A stretch of 64,000 bases of DNA from Moringa oleifera (taxonomy: Eukaryota; Streptophyta; Magnoliopsida; Brassicales; Moringaceae), in the NCBI GenBank assembly GCA_021397835.1, contig JAJFZO010000087.1:3534001-3598000 (forward strand), in the 5' to 3' direction. Position numbers and translations under genes: made by a program. The notes beneath the pieces were generated by a model. The model was not told where the DNA came from and did not search any database. It was given only the letters and a program-made list of their open reading frames with translations. Below, one piece after another: positions 31,834-43,785 of this stretch; positions within the stretch are counted from its first letter, which is position 1; every line of letters begins with the position of its first letter.

Positions 31834-34701
31834 CTTGCCGATGCCACTCTTCCATGCATTTCCCCCATGAAAGTCATAGTGTCTCGGTTGGTTGTACCTT
31901 GAGGCACTTGATTTGAAAATTTAGCAGACTCTACTTGACTTGGTGCATCCAGTGCATTAGTGATTAGTTCTTGTTCTTATTATTATTATTATGATTACTA
32001 TTTTTGCTGAAGAAAGAAAATTACAATAATAAGAGTGGGAATCCAAAGTTGGAACCAACAATATTTTTTAAAAGAAAGAAATGACTATCAATTGAAGATC
32101 CAGTGATTAAATTCTGTTTATGTGTAACATATATGTACAATTTTACTTATTTAATTAAGCTTGGAACCAAGAGAGTTCATATGCCTTGTATATTCAAACT
32201 ATCCTAAGTTTATGGTCTTCCCTTCTTATTGTAAGCAAACTCATAATTTTGGGTGTGAGGTTAAATAATGTTCAAAGTGAAAAACAAAAGTGGCCTTTGG
32301 GTGTGAGGTTAAATAATGTTCAAAGCGAAAAACAAAAATGGCCTCTGGTTTGTCAAATTACCATCCTTGGTTTAATTATTATAAAGATTTATTATTTAAC
32401 TACAATGCTTTGACATATCTTAACTGTCTATTTCTATTGTTGGTGAAAACCAAAGATAATTGTAATCTTAGAAAGAAAAAGAAGTCATACAAGAACAAAA
32501 GGACATCAGCACACCAGCCTCAAAGATTGCTGCACCACATATTCATGTAGAATTTGATTCTCAGACCTTTTGCAAGTGGGAATAACGAATCCTTTACTGG
32601 GGAATTTCTTTTCGTAAAGTTCTTGATAAGAAAAAGCATTAAAGCAGGCAACAAGATCGGGCAAGATGCTTTGCGATGATATTTTTGATGTTTTTATCAA
32701 AAGATATGTTGAGATGATAGACTGGTGTATTCTTGTTTCTATTTTAACTTTTGGGTTTTATCCTGCATTTAATTTATCCTATCTATTATTAGTTCTTTTT
32801 ATTATCATTTTTGAAAATTAATAATTATTTTTATCTGATCTCTAATTTTTCATTATAAATATCCAAGAGTAATTATATTATGGAGATTTAATCACCATAT
32901 ATCATTCAATATATTTTACATACAAAAGTTTATATGGTTAGTTTTTTATGTTCTTGAAAGAAAGAGAGTGATTTTATTCATTGTATTTTCTCGTAAAAAG
33001 CATATTAGCATTTCATATATGTAAGCATATTATCGAACTATATAAGTTTGATTGTCTCTCATTTTATTTTTTAATTAATTTTTTATAAATTATTAAATGT
33101 GTTTGCTTTCATTTTATTTTATTTACAACAAAATGCAAAATATATATGTGTCAACCTATAGTATATGATTTTCTTATCATATATATATATATGTGCATTT
33201 TTAAAATTTTCAAGTTGAATAATCAAAATCGTAAGAAAATGAAGAACATATTATAAAAGCATCAGGCTTCAATTGGTAAGATTCTAATTAATGCTCTGTC
33301 AAAGTGAGATGAGCAGTCCAATAATTATGTAAACAGGAAGCAACAAGCTGTATTGTGAAAAATGATAGACTCGTATTCACATTGATCTCTTATTAATTAA
33401 TTGACGAATAAAATTTTTGCTGGGCAAGAATAATTTTGCTTAAAATTCTTGCAAGGGAAAAAGATTGTTCAAATGGCATTATACGGAAGACAATGAAAGT
33501 TACATTATATGCTTAAAGAATTTATGCTCCAGAGTATGATTTCGTTAATTTCAAATGTTTATCAAACTCCCAAGCCATAAATAAAGAGGATGACTTAGGG
33601 TTCCCACAAATTCAAAGTTGTGCTTTTCTCTGTTGACCAAATCAAATATTCTTCACTTTTAATGTGATTACATAATGTTTTTTTTTTCCAAAAATTTCAA
33701 AATTTGTAAACAGTACTTGAAGTTGTAGTACAATTTTATAAAGTATTTCATAAAAAATGTGGCTAAATTTATATTATACCGTAGATTAAAAGATATTATG
33801 ATCTCATTAGCATTAAATGATATTGCAGTAATAGGGATAAAAATAATAATATCTTTGATAAATATTTATATTAATATGTATATGTGAAGATGGTTTTTTG
33901 GTTTTGTACGTATGATTAAGATATACAATTTAATATTTTTAGATCATAGTAGTTGAACAAGCAATATATATGATAAACATTGACATTCCCCATTGAACTT
34001 CAAATTAAGGTTTTTAGAGAAATTTTAATAATAATAATATTTAAAATAATAAATTTTTGAAAAAATCAATTTATTTTTAATACATAAATTACTTATAAAT
34101 ATTTATATCTAAAACAAAAGCCTTTCTTTGCTATACAAGTTATAAATTTTATTGCATAAAGTTGCAAAAAAGATTATATTAAACTCCAATCTTATCATTC
34201 AAAATAGATTTATTATTAAAATTTAAAAACAAAAAATTAATCAATGATTTCTGTCCCACAAAGTATATAAAAAAAAAGTAATTATAATCAACCTATATAA
34301 TTTATTAAAATTTATTGATATATAGATTATATTCATCCCTAATTACAAAACTTGTACATTCATCATTGTAATAAGGATGCTACATAAGACAGAGAGCCCA
34401 CTAATCTCCTAGGCTTTCCTAATTAAATATTCTATTAGTAAATAATATGATGGCTTAAGGAGAGAATTTACTCTAATTACCATTGTTGAAATTGAACAAT
34501 TTACACTTTGGTTCGATGGCATTAAATATACTTCTAAAAGGTATAAAAATTTACAGATTGTGAATTAAGTATAATAGAACTATCGTGTGCACAAAATATA
34601 TTTTATTAGCGCTCAGACAGAGAGAAGGAAAACATTCTATAATAACATATAGAAATAAAGAAAAGCTTACTACAGTTGCATGGATAAGTTATAGCTGGTA
34701 C
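31834..34701. other. Intergenic region between EF-hand copies
   Basis: About 2.9 kb without a supported gene. Contains a 48-bp tandem duplication (32253-32348), an (AT)n run near 33180, and a segment around 33260-33460 resembling the upstream regions of other family copies. Short frames here (32186-32413, 32338-32550, 32506-32700) overlap the tandem duplication or each other and match nothing. Confidence 0.4.
32253..32348. repeat. 48-bp direct tandem duplication
   Basis: Two adjacent copies beginning 'gtgtgaggttaaataatg' at 32253 and 32301 differ at only three or four positions, so the duplication is recent. Confidence 0.9.
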
Positions 34702-34987
34702 TTAATCCATGGTGTATCGATTGCTGAAAATATATTGGACAAGGGCCAGCATATCGATTTCACATATGAATCCATCTCCATTTGCCTTACAACGTTTCTG
34801 ACCACGTCGTGGTGCGTGCTGCATATCTAGTGAAAACTATAAGATGCTCCAAAGCTTCCATCAGTGCTTTGTCTGTGAGACGAACATCACCTTCTACATC
34901 ACATCCGATCAAGATCTCACTCTTGGTGGGTTTTCTATGATTTACTAAACGAAACTCGATAGCACGAGGATCACTATCGGCAAGCAT
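34702..34987 (-). pseudogene. EF-hand relative with frameshift; 66-residue frame remains
   Basis: From ATG 34987 (context 'caaacATG') the frame encodes 66 residues to a stop at 34787, starting MLADSDPRAIEFRLVNHR. Loop 1 is altered: D-V-E-G-D-V-R-L-T-D-K-A lacks Gly at 6 and Glu at 12, so Ca2+ binding there is unlikely. A frame change around 34820-34835 diverts the end to 'RYAARTTTWSETL'. In the next frame the old second half persists as 'KANGDGFICEID' and 'LALVQYIFSNRYTMD' to a TAA at 34702; the first ligand of loop 2 is Lys. Its closest relative is 62329-62615, which has the same frame change. Either a pseudogene or a shortened protein. Confidence 0.8.
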
Positions 34988-35078
34988 GTTTGACAAGAAA
35001 GTTTTATAGTGCTTATGTGTTGGCTATAGTTAAGTTTGGGTTTAAAATTGCTGTGATATTTTGGGTAAGGTGAAGGTA

Positions 35079-35087
35079 CTTATAGCT
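35079..35087 (-). promoter_or_regulatory. TATA box of EF-hand relic 34702-34987
   Basis: On the minus strand AGCTATAAG followed by TACCTTC, about 95 bases before the ATG. It is the same core as in the intact genes, with a small duplication 'gctctagctataag'. Confidence 0.6.
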
Positions 35088-36479
35088 AGAGCTTGAGGAT
35101 ATTCTTATTTCTCATTATAACTTGATTATAAGATTCTTGTTCATCCTATATCGTTTCTGCTCACAATTATAAATGCTATGGGCCCTGCTTCAATCAGTAA
35201 GATTGGACTTGCAAGCTAGTTATTAGTTGTAATACAATATAAGAATAATTTGGTCGGTCCAAGATTCTAAGGATAACAAAGAATATGATGCAAATTGGTT
35301 CATTGTTATCATCGTCCATTTGTTATATATAACTGAAATTCCAGAAATATTGAAGAATCACGGACCTTCCAAATTTAATCAAACAGATCATGTATTTTTT
35401 TACATATGTCATAATTTGTTGTAAACCATAAACCAGCAGTTTCCTTCCAGGTTCAAGTAAATTAAATACATGCAGCACACAGAAAAGCCAGCACAATACC
35501 CCACCTTAATTATTTAATGTCTTTTTCTAGGCTTGGTTGATGCATTCATCTGGTCAGCACAGGGTTTGATCAAAGTAAATCTTTAATAGAAACCTTCCTT
35601 TCCACCAGATCACATTAGCAAGTAGAGAAAGAATTTAGCTTGCTTTCAGGCACATATTAGTAGATGGTTAACAATTAATTAAGATAGTGAAATGGTTTTC
35701 TTCTATGATATAATATCATATCATATTATTTTATATTTGGTATCCAATTCAAGTATAATTTTGCATCTAATCCAATATACTATATACATGTAATGGTTAA
35801 AAATGCTTTACATAGACATGAGGGGGACAAGAAGCATTTTACAAGACTGTAACATCAGCATAGCATTCACTTTTAACTTGAATTATTACAGGTATCTAGC
35901 TTTAACTAGCATATATAATGGTGCATCTCAAAAGAGAAATGTTTTCGGTCAAGCAATTATGATGCTTACATAAGACGCTCTGTCGTCCCAACAAGATAGA
36001 TAAGCATCCCATCTCATTACCTGAGGAGCAAAGATCCTTTAATGGGAGAATCTCTTCGCTTCAAGTTCTTGCAGGAAAAAATGAACGTCTTAAATATACC
36101 TTAACATAAATATATAGTTATACATACATATATAAGTATGTTTCATGTTTGTTCATGTTTCTGTATTTATGTATTTTGAAATAGAATAATTGAAAGGCCA
36201 TGAGAAGTACATTATATGCTTAAGATCTGAGACATCAAATGTTTAATTATTTAGGTTACTGTATCCCTCAAGTTAATTATCTAATCAAAATTAAGGATAA
36301 ATCTGATTGTTGATCAGTGCACTGAAATAGAGGCTAATTCAATAGCCATACTTTGGTTAGCTCAAGTTTGCTGTTAGAGGATTAATCTACAATTTTTTGA
36401 AATTCTAAAAGTTATATTGGACTTTTAAGAGTTTTATTCATGCATTTGTTTTGTTCATGTATTTTTATTATTACTTAAA
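35088..36479. other. Intergenic region with duplicated EF-hand flanks
   Basis: No supported gene. About 35260-35310 resembles 63255-63290 ('attctaaggataa...aagaatatgatgcaaa.ttggtt'), continuing the duplication of the two broken EF-hand copies. 35420-35500 resembles the 3' flank of the 31461 gene. 35985-36080 resembles other upstream segments. Confidence 0.45.
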
Positions 36480-36952
36480 AAACTATTTTTGATTTTTTGG
36501 ATTAGGATGAAAGCTCGGAGTGGCCTGATAAAATCAAAATTTCAACGTTCAAGTCAATATCAATAATCAAGTGAATATCAAAAGCGTAAATGATGCCTTT
36601 TATGAGCATTTATAGAGAGATTTTAGTCTTGATGAAGCATATTCCTAATTTGTAAGAGCTTTCTTCTTTGTAGAGATTAATAGTTGTCCTTTTGGATATC
36701 ACAAAAGGATTTGAGATAGATAAGATAATTGCAGAGATAATGATCAAGTTAGGGTGAATTAGCATAGTAATCTCACTAAATCCACGCTGAGCTAGTATAG
36801 TAATCCTGTTAAATCCAAGCTAAGTTGGCACAGCGGTGTCATATGTCATGCTCTGCATGGCCTAAGTCAAGTTGGGCGAGTTTAGAGTTTCATATTAGTT
36901 GATCTGGATTTGACTAATATATCACTTGCCCACCCTTACCTTTCCCCAACCC
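36480..36952. repeat. LTR-like fragment
   Basis: Contains 'gctcggagtggcctgataaaatc', 'aacgttcaagtcaatatcaataatcaagtgaatatc' and 'ttatgagcatttatagagag', words typical of plant LTR R-U5 or TRIM-like sequences, plus a small direct repeat ('gctgagctagtatagtaatcctgttaaatccaagctaag', 36730-36830). No coding capacity. Assignment is by resemblance only. Confidence 0.4.
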
Positions 36953-37000
36953 TAACACAGCTTGTTTGGTTCATAGGAATATAAATTTTTTTTTTTCGAC

Positions 37001-38439
37001 TTTATTCCAAACGAAATTAATTTTTTATTATTTAGTTCATTTTTATCAAAGAATTACAATTCTTTGATGGGCCCTTATTCCTTGAAAATTCAGAATAACA
37101 ATTTTTAAGTGAACCTTTAGAATAGTTATTCCGTGGAAACAATGAATAGTTATAATTTTTATATTCTTAGCGTACCCTTAAAAAAGTTATCAAATTACTA
37201 TCGTATATATATCTCCAATTATAAATTTACCTTTCCCTTTTCTCAATCCATCATTCTCTTCTTATCTTTCTCTCCATTATGAGTGTGCCCTAATCGTTAT
37301 CAACCTTTCATCATTTCAAGTCAACAAGATTCGGGCTTTTAGGTATTTTTTTTCTTTTGAAGTAATTTTACATTATTTTATATTTGTGATGTTATATTGA
37401 AATTTCAACTGTATTAGAATTGAAAGTTGACTTGAAATTCATATTCAAAATATGTGTTTTGTTTAGGTATCACTTTGGATTATTTTTCTCTTTCTTTTAG
37501 TTTTAAATATTATATATCTATTCATATACTGAAAGCATAGGTGAAATGGCTAGATTCATGCCTAAAGCATCTCTCTACTTTATTTGCTACCATCTTCTAC
37601 CCACAGTGAGGTCATCATTAAACTTTCACCTTAAATTTTCTTTGTAGCACCTAATCATTTCTTAAAGGTACACTTAAACTTTATTAATTTATTTTTTTCC
37701 TTTTATCCTATATGTAAGGATACCATATGGGAAAAAGATATTATTCATGAAATTCTGAAAAGTGAAAAGAAATAAAAAGAGGCGTGGAACATTTGATTAA
37801 TGTTCTTTTTTATGCCTTCCATAATTTTTCTCACTTATGTGTAATAAGTGATAAAACAATCTTTTATGATTTCTGATATTTGTGTTGATTATATTTATTT
37901 ATTTAGTGGCTTTGAAGTTTTTTCTAAATATATTACTTGATTGGTTGGGATTGTATTGGTAAAAGAGTTGTATTGATTTTTTTTAGATTTGAATTTGATG
38001 CAAGTTTTACATGTCTAAGTTGCAATTTTGAGAAAGGATTACTTAATATCTTTCATATTGAAATGCATGCCTTTCTCAATGTTTTCTATCTTGATTTCAC
38101 ATTAATTTTTCCTCTTTATATGCGCAAACTATGTTAGTGGTATCTTTTGCTATAAAGACTTTTTACCATGTGACATTGATAAGTTGTAACTTTGTCCTAT
38201 GCATAATGACCCTTTTGTTGAATGAAGCTGAACTTTACATATTTACCCATCTTACAGTGATGACTCATTTAAGTTTGAATAGAAATGCTAAAAGGAGAAC
38301 AAAGAACAAAGATTGTAGTTGCCTTGATAGTGTGCTTAGAGATGTGTGTTGTTGTTAGTTGATTTTTGAGTTTGTTGGGGGCATCATCATCTTTACATAC
38401 TTATTAGCTGAAAGATAGATCTTATTCCTTTGATTTATA
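37001..38439. other. Harbinger 5' region
   Basis: Subterminal and leader sequence, AT-rich, with short frames (37937-38137, 38131-38358) that match nothing and probably lie in the leader or an intron. Confidence 0.45.
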
Positions 38440-39641
38440 TGCAAAACAAGATTATATTAGGCGACTTGTGTATGGCAATGATGAGCTATGTATTTCACAA
38501 GTTTTTCACAAGTTAGAATGAATAGAGTACTTTTTTTAAACTATGTGAAATGCTAGAAAACATTGAAGGGTTAAAGTCAACAAAAAATATGCTTATAAAT
38601 GGGCAAGTAGCAATATCTTTACATATTATTTCTTATCATGTTAAGAATCGAATTATTAGAGGCAATTTTTCAAAGGTTGAATGAGACAATTAGTCAACAC
38701 TTTCATAATGCATTAAATATTGTGATGCATTTGTAAGATTAATTATTTAGAAAACCTGAGCCTATTCCAACAAGCTCTACAGATAACTGATGGAAGTGGT
38801 TTAAGGTAAATTTTATATCTTATTACTTTCGTAACTATATATATAATATATTGTATATTAAACGATATTTCTTACGAGACCATTTCAATTGTAGAATTGT
38901 TTAAGGTTAAGGTGCCAAATGCAGATAAGCCTAGATATCGAAGTCGTAAAGGTGACATTGCAACAAATATGTTAGGTATATGTATGCCTAATTTATAATT
39001 TATTTATGTTCTTCCTAGTTGGGAAAGATCTGTAGCTGATAGCAGGGTTCTTTAAGATGCAATTACTAGAAGACATGGATTGAAAGTTCCTTATAGTAAG
39101 CTTTTCAACGACAATATAAAGAATTTTTTAAATATTTTTCTATAACACTTTGAGTTAAATAAATAACTTATATAGTGTTTATTATATAAGTTGTTATTAC
39201 CTAATTGAAGCAAATTGTGAGGGCTTTCTTGCATCTTTTAAGGTTTAAAGGTATCATTTGAATGACTGATGTCAAGGTCATCAACCAACCACTCCTGAAG
39301 AATTTTTAAATACAAAACATATAGTTGCTCTGAATGTAATTGAAAGATATTTTGGGTTATTAAAAATTAGGCGGAGTATCCTTAAGAGTCCATCTTTTCA
39401 TCCGATTAAGATGCATAATCGGATTATTGTAGCTTGTTGTTTACTTCATAATTTTATTAGGAAGGAGATGAGTATTAACCCTATTGAAGTTAATGGAAAT
39501 GATCCTCTTCATATTAGCACAGTAGTTGAGGAGGATTTAATAACTGCTATTGACCCAAATGATGCTTAGAGTAATTAGAGATTAGAATTAGCTAATTAAA
39601 TGTTTCATGAATGGCAAACTTTGAGGCAAAATGAAGATTAA
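38440..39641 (+). pseudogene. Harbinger transposase (DDE_Tnp_4 type) relic
   Basis: The N-terminal part reads 'RLVYGNDELCISQVFHKL', 'FFKLCEMLENIEGLKSTKNM', 'GQVAISLHIISYHVKNRII'. An intron is inferred at 38806-38894 (AAG|GTAAAT...TTGTAG|AAT) inside 'WKWFK|NCL'. The next block, 'GALDGTHI' in the family, is deleted, removing the first catalytic Asp. Then 'PNADKPRYRSRKGDIATNML', 'FIYVLPSWERSVADSRVL' (second Asp), a probable second intron at about 39095-39195, and 'VIERYFGLLKIRRSILKSPS' with the catalytic Glu, 'MHNRIIVACCLLHNFIRKEM'. Ends with TAA at 39639. Several stops (for example after PNL and DSRVL) make it non-functional. Confidence 0.88.
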
Positions 39642-39826
39642 AATTATTGTATCGTAGTTTGTTTCTTATTAGAATGTTGTTTTGTTTTATTTTTGGACAA
39701 GTTAATTGTTATTTTAAGTTTGCTTTTATCATACAAATAAAACATGATATAAAACATGATATTTTCTCATGTAAAACTGCTTTAATTATGTTCGTTTTTT
39801 TCTAATTGTGTTTGACGTATGGTAGA
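39642..39826. other. Harbinger intergenic spacer
   Basis: Short AT-rich spacer between the two same-strand Harbinger genes. Confidence 0.5.
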
Positions 39827-40833
39827 ATGGCAAGGGCTAATTCAGCCTCACTTGTTGAGTCTCAAAGTTCAAAACAAACAAATAAGAAGTGGACTTTTGA
39901 AAAGGATGTTGCACTAGTATCATGTATGGTTGGTTGACACAATATTGGAACACATAATGCAAATACTGGCTTTAAAGCTGGTTATTTATTAGAGCTTGAA
40001 ATAATAATGGAAAAAAATTACTAAATGCAAATATTAAAGGAAACCTCACATAGAATCTAGGATTAAGACTTTAAAAAAAGATTGGAGTATTATATTTGAT
40101 ATGGTGCAAGGGAATTGTACTAGTGGTTTTGAATGGGATAGTCAAAAAAATATGGTCATTGCTGAAAATTCAATACGAGACTCATACTTAAATGTAAGTA
40201 TCTTTATGAATTTCTTTTTATCACTTCTAAAATTATTTTTCTTCTTATTCATGCAATCAGTATCGAGTATTTTTTTTTATTTCTTATCATTAGAGTCACA
40301 AGGATGTTGCCCCATTTAGAACAAGGTCATTTTGCTTTTATAATGAGCTTTCTATGATTTATGCTAAAGATCGAGCAATAGGGCAGGATGCACAAACTGC
40401 TGGAGATATCCTTGAGGAAATCATCTTAGATGAGAATATTGGGTTAAATCAAAGTATTGGAGATGAAGCTCCAGTTGATCTTGGTTCCAATGGCATAGAT
40501 GTCTCGAGCATTCAATCTCAAGCATCATCATCAAAGAAAAAGCGAAAGACAAATGAGATTGATAATCCAATTATTAATGCTGCAATGTCATTGGCTAATA
40601 AGATAAGTGAGATGGGAGAAAAGTTAAGCAACAATATTGGGAGTAAAATGATATTTCAACAGAAAGTTCAAGAATTAGATGAAGCATTAGATGAGATTAA
40701 TAGACTGATAGAAGATGAAAGGGATATTGCTTTAAGCAAAATCCTTGATCTTCCAAGCCAAATGCTTGCGTTTTTTAGTCTTCTATCTATTCGAAGTCTT
40801 GGGTGGATGAGAAAGTTTCTTTCTACCCATTGA
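39827..40833 (+). pseudogene. Myb/SANT-like DNA-binding protein of Harbinger, relic
   Basis: Starts at ATG 39827 (MARANSASLVESQSSK) and enters the Myb_DNA-bind_3-like domain 'KKWTFEKDVALVSCMVG', then a TGA at 39935. It continues 'NANTGFKAGYLLELE', shifts frame near 40045, and resumes 'RIKTLKKDWSIIFDMVQG' and 'SGFEWDSQKNMVIAENSIRD'. An intron is inferred at 40194-40293 (AAT|GTAAGTA...CATTAG|AGT). Exon 2 is open to TGA at 40831: 'SHKDVAPFRTRSFCFYNEL', 'YAKDRAIGQDAQTAGDI', a Lys-rich nuclear-signal-like 'SSSKKKRKTNE', and 'LSKILDLPSQMLAFFSL..'. In active elements this partner binds the ends and brings the transposase into the nucleus. Stops and a frameshift in exon 1 disable it. Confidence 0.88.
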
Positions 40834-41065
40834 ACATTATTATTGTCATATGATTTTGTTGGCTAGTCAAGACGGATAGAAAGTTTCTTTTTGTTTAAGA
40901 ATTTGAGTTCATTATAGCTTGACCTTTGTTATTAAGAAGGATCTCTTTTGGACAATTAACGTGCTTCTCTTTTATTGTTAAAAAGAATATAATTTGCAAG
41001 TTAGTGTGTATTTTCCTTTCTCTCATATATGTCTTAGATGGTTAATGTTTTATATAAATTGATAG

Positions 41066-41338
41066 GATGATGTATTTGATCACTTCATCACGGCGTTACC
41101 TAAAGTGTATCAAGAGACATTGATCGAACTTGCAGTTTCTTTTTTCTTTAGACATGACCCTTAGTTGTCTTTATCAATTATAAGAAGTAGGTTTGGACAC
41201 ATAATTTTTTATTTTAAGGATGAAGACCTCGATACTTCTATTGAGTTTGAGATTTTTTCTATGGTTATTTATTCAAGAATGCTAGAATTTGGATATTATG
41301 TGATTTGTTTACCTAAAAAACCAGTGGTACAAATGTAA
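41066..41338 (+). pseudogene. Unrecognised exon-like coding fragment inside Harbinger
   Basis: Directly after an acceptor-like 'ttgatag', one frame stays open for 89 codons apart from a single TAG near codon 33: 'DDVFDHFITALPKVYQETL', 'ELAVSFFFRHDP', then 'FKDEDLDTSIEFEIFSMVIY' and a TAA at 41336. Base composition is less AT-skewed than the surroundings. I do not recognise the family. It could be a captured host exon or chance. Low confidence. Confidence 0.3.
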
Positions 41339-42482
41339 TGATTTTTAGATCACTAAAGTTGATAAAGGGGCAGTGAGAGCATCACAAGGTTGCATGCTTT
41401 TCTTATGTGTAGAAAAGGCTTTCCTGTTAAGTGAATGCAAATTTCAGCTACCTCATAGCTTTTTAACACGTGCACTTATCCGTTCTAATTACTAGTTATT
41501 GCTAATGCAAATCTTTCACTTCAATATTGACTAAGAGTTACAAGTGATGAATTACTTTTACAGCATTTTAATTGCATACTTTAGGAGCAAATCCTTCATT
41601 AGTCATGTATTTTCTTAAGACCAAAGGAAAATAATCTGTCCTGGTCCAGTCGTTTTAGCGAATGTTTTGTTTTAAACACTAGTTAGTAATGCTTGCATGT
41701 GACATACTATATAGAAAAAAGTGAAATTTTAATGAAAATTTCTTCAAATTAGTATTGCTCCAAAATATTTTTATGTTAACTTGTTGATTAAGGATCTTTA
41801 CATGCAGCATTGGTGGATGCCATAACACTCATGTCCTTATACTTAGGACTAGTTCGTATGGAAAAAAGGTCTTATCTAATAATAGTTTGAAGAAATAAGC
41901 TGTGAGTATGTTCTACAAAACTTTCTTCATAAGCCAATGTACATTAAGTCTAACCTCATTTGATAAACGCAGGGAAGATTGTAGCTTCATCTGTTGGAAA
42001 AATGCTGTAAATTTTATAATAAGTAGGTAAGAAAAAAGTTTTCAGCTGAGCATTATGGCTGGGATTTTCAATGTCTTTTTGAGGAATGAAGATCCAACAT
42101 CAATTCTCATTTTGGAATTGGAGGAAATTTTTTCATAACACAAAGATCAGTTATTTATAGATATGTCTCATTTTCAGTAGAAAATAAAATAGTATGAAGT
42201 TTGTTCTTTAGAGCTTTTGGGGGATTGTAGCATCGTTGGTTTTCTAGGATAAGCTCAAAGCAGATGGTTATAAGTTTACAAGATCTTTAAAGCTACCTTG
42301 TTAATATATATATATATATATATATGCCAGCTAGTTTTTCTTTTTTTGTAAAATGTGTAATTTACTTTGACTTATCATGGGTAGGATCTATAACAATGTA
42401 AGATACTCCAAAACTTTAGACAAAATATCAACACAATGCTGCAATTTAATTTTTGTGACATGATTAGTTACTTGGAAATATT
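41339..42482. other. Harbinger internal non-coding region
   Basis: No domain recognised. Segment 41665-41790 ('aaacactagttagtaatgcttgcatgtgaca...ttcttcaaattagtattgctcc') recurs at about 43930-44005, so the tandem array between them is flanked by a direct repeat. An (AT)n run lies at 42305-42325. Confidence 0.45.
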
Positions 42483-43785
42483 GATGGCTTAGACTCCCAC
42501 TTAAAGTGCCAACATGGAACATGTCCTATATTCTCTACTAGAATTGCAACAAGCACTCGGATTAAGAGGATTATGTAGCTAAAGTTGAAAACAAAAAGAA
42601 AAACAAAGTAGCTCAAATAAAAACATCTATAAACCTTATGAATCCAAGATGAAATTACACATATATAACATTTTTATGGGACAAAAAAATTGAAATTTTT
42701 GAAGCTACTTGTTGAATTCTTTAAATCTCACCCTTAACTAAAGCTATGAACAACAATTATACATATGAAATTAATTATCTGCACATAAATGGTTCAACTG
42801 GTTCCTAACTTCTCTGAAGCTGATGTGAAATCATTTTCCAAAGCAAATTTAAAACTAGTTCTTGTTGAATGAACCAAATAATGGTTTAATGGCATTAATT
42901 GCATTCTAGTTGATAAATGATGGCTTAAACTCCCACTAGAAGTGCATAACATGGAACATGTCCTGTATTCTCTACCAGAATTACAACAAGTATTCGGATT
43001 GAGAGGATTATACAGTTGACGTTGAAAATAGAAAGAAAAACAAAGTAGCTCAAGTAAAAACATCTATAGACCTTATGAATCAATGAAAAAATTACACATA
43101 CAACATTTTGATTGGATAAAAAATTGGAACTTTGAAGCCATCTCTTGAATTCTTTGAATCTCACCATTAACTAAAGCTATAAACAACAATCACACACATG
43201 AAATTAATTATTTACACATAAATGGTTCAACTGGTTCTTAGCTTCTCTGAAGCTCATGTGAAATCATTTTCCAAAACAAATTTAAAAACTTGTTCTTGTT
43301 AAACAAACCAAATGATGGTTTAATGGCATTAATTGCATTCTAGTTGATAATTGATGGGTTAAACTCCCATTGGAAGCGCACAATATGGAACATGTCTTAT
43401 ATTCTCTACCAGAATTGCAACAAGCATCCAGATTAAGAGGATTATGCAGCTAAAGCTTAAAAATAAAAAAAATAAAGTAACTCAAGTAAAAACATTTATA
43501 GACCTCATGAATCTAAGAAGAAATTACACATACAACATTTTGATTAGATAAAAAATTGAAACTTTGAAGCCACCTTTGAATTATTTTAATCTCACCTTTA
43601 ACTAAAGCTATGAATAACAATCATACACATGAAATTAATTATCTGCACATAAATGGTTTAGTTGGTTCCTAGGTTCTCTAAAGCTCAAGTGAAATCATTT
43701 TCGAAAGCAAATTTAAAAACTAGTTCTTATTGAACAAACTAATTAATGGTTTAAAGGCATTAATGGCACTCTAGTTGATACATGA
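42483..43785. repeat. Three tandem ~435-bp repeats in Harbinger
   Basis: Units begin 'gatggcttagactcccac' at 42483, 42919 and 43353 (periods 436 and 434). Each contains 'catggaacatgtcct.tattctctac.agaatt.caacaag', 'gaggattat', 'aacatctata.acctta', 'cacataaatggttcaactggtt' and 'ggcattaattgcattctagttgata'. Minus-strand frames (42794-43063, 42925-43167) fall inside and are not conserved in the other units. Confidence 0.9.
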
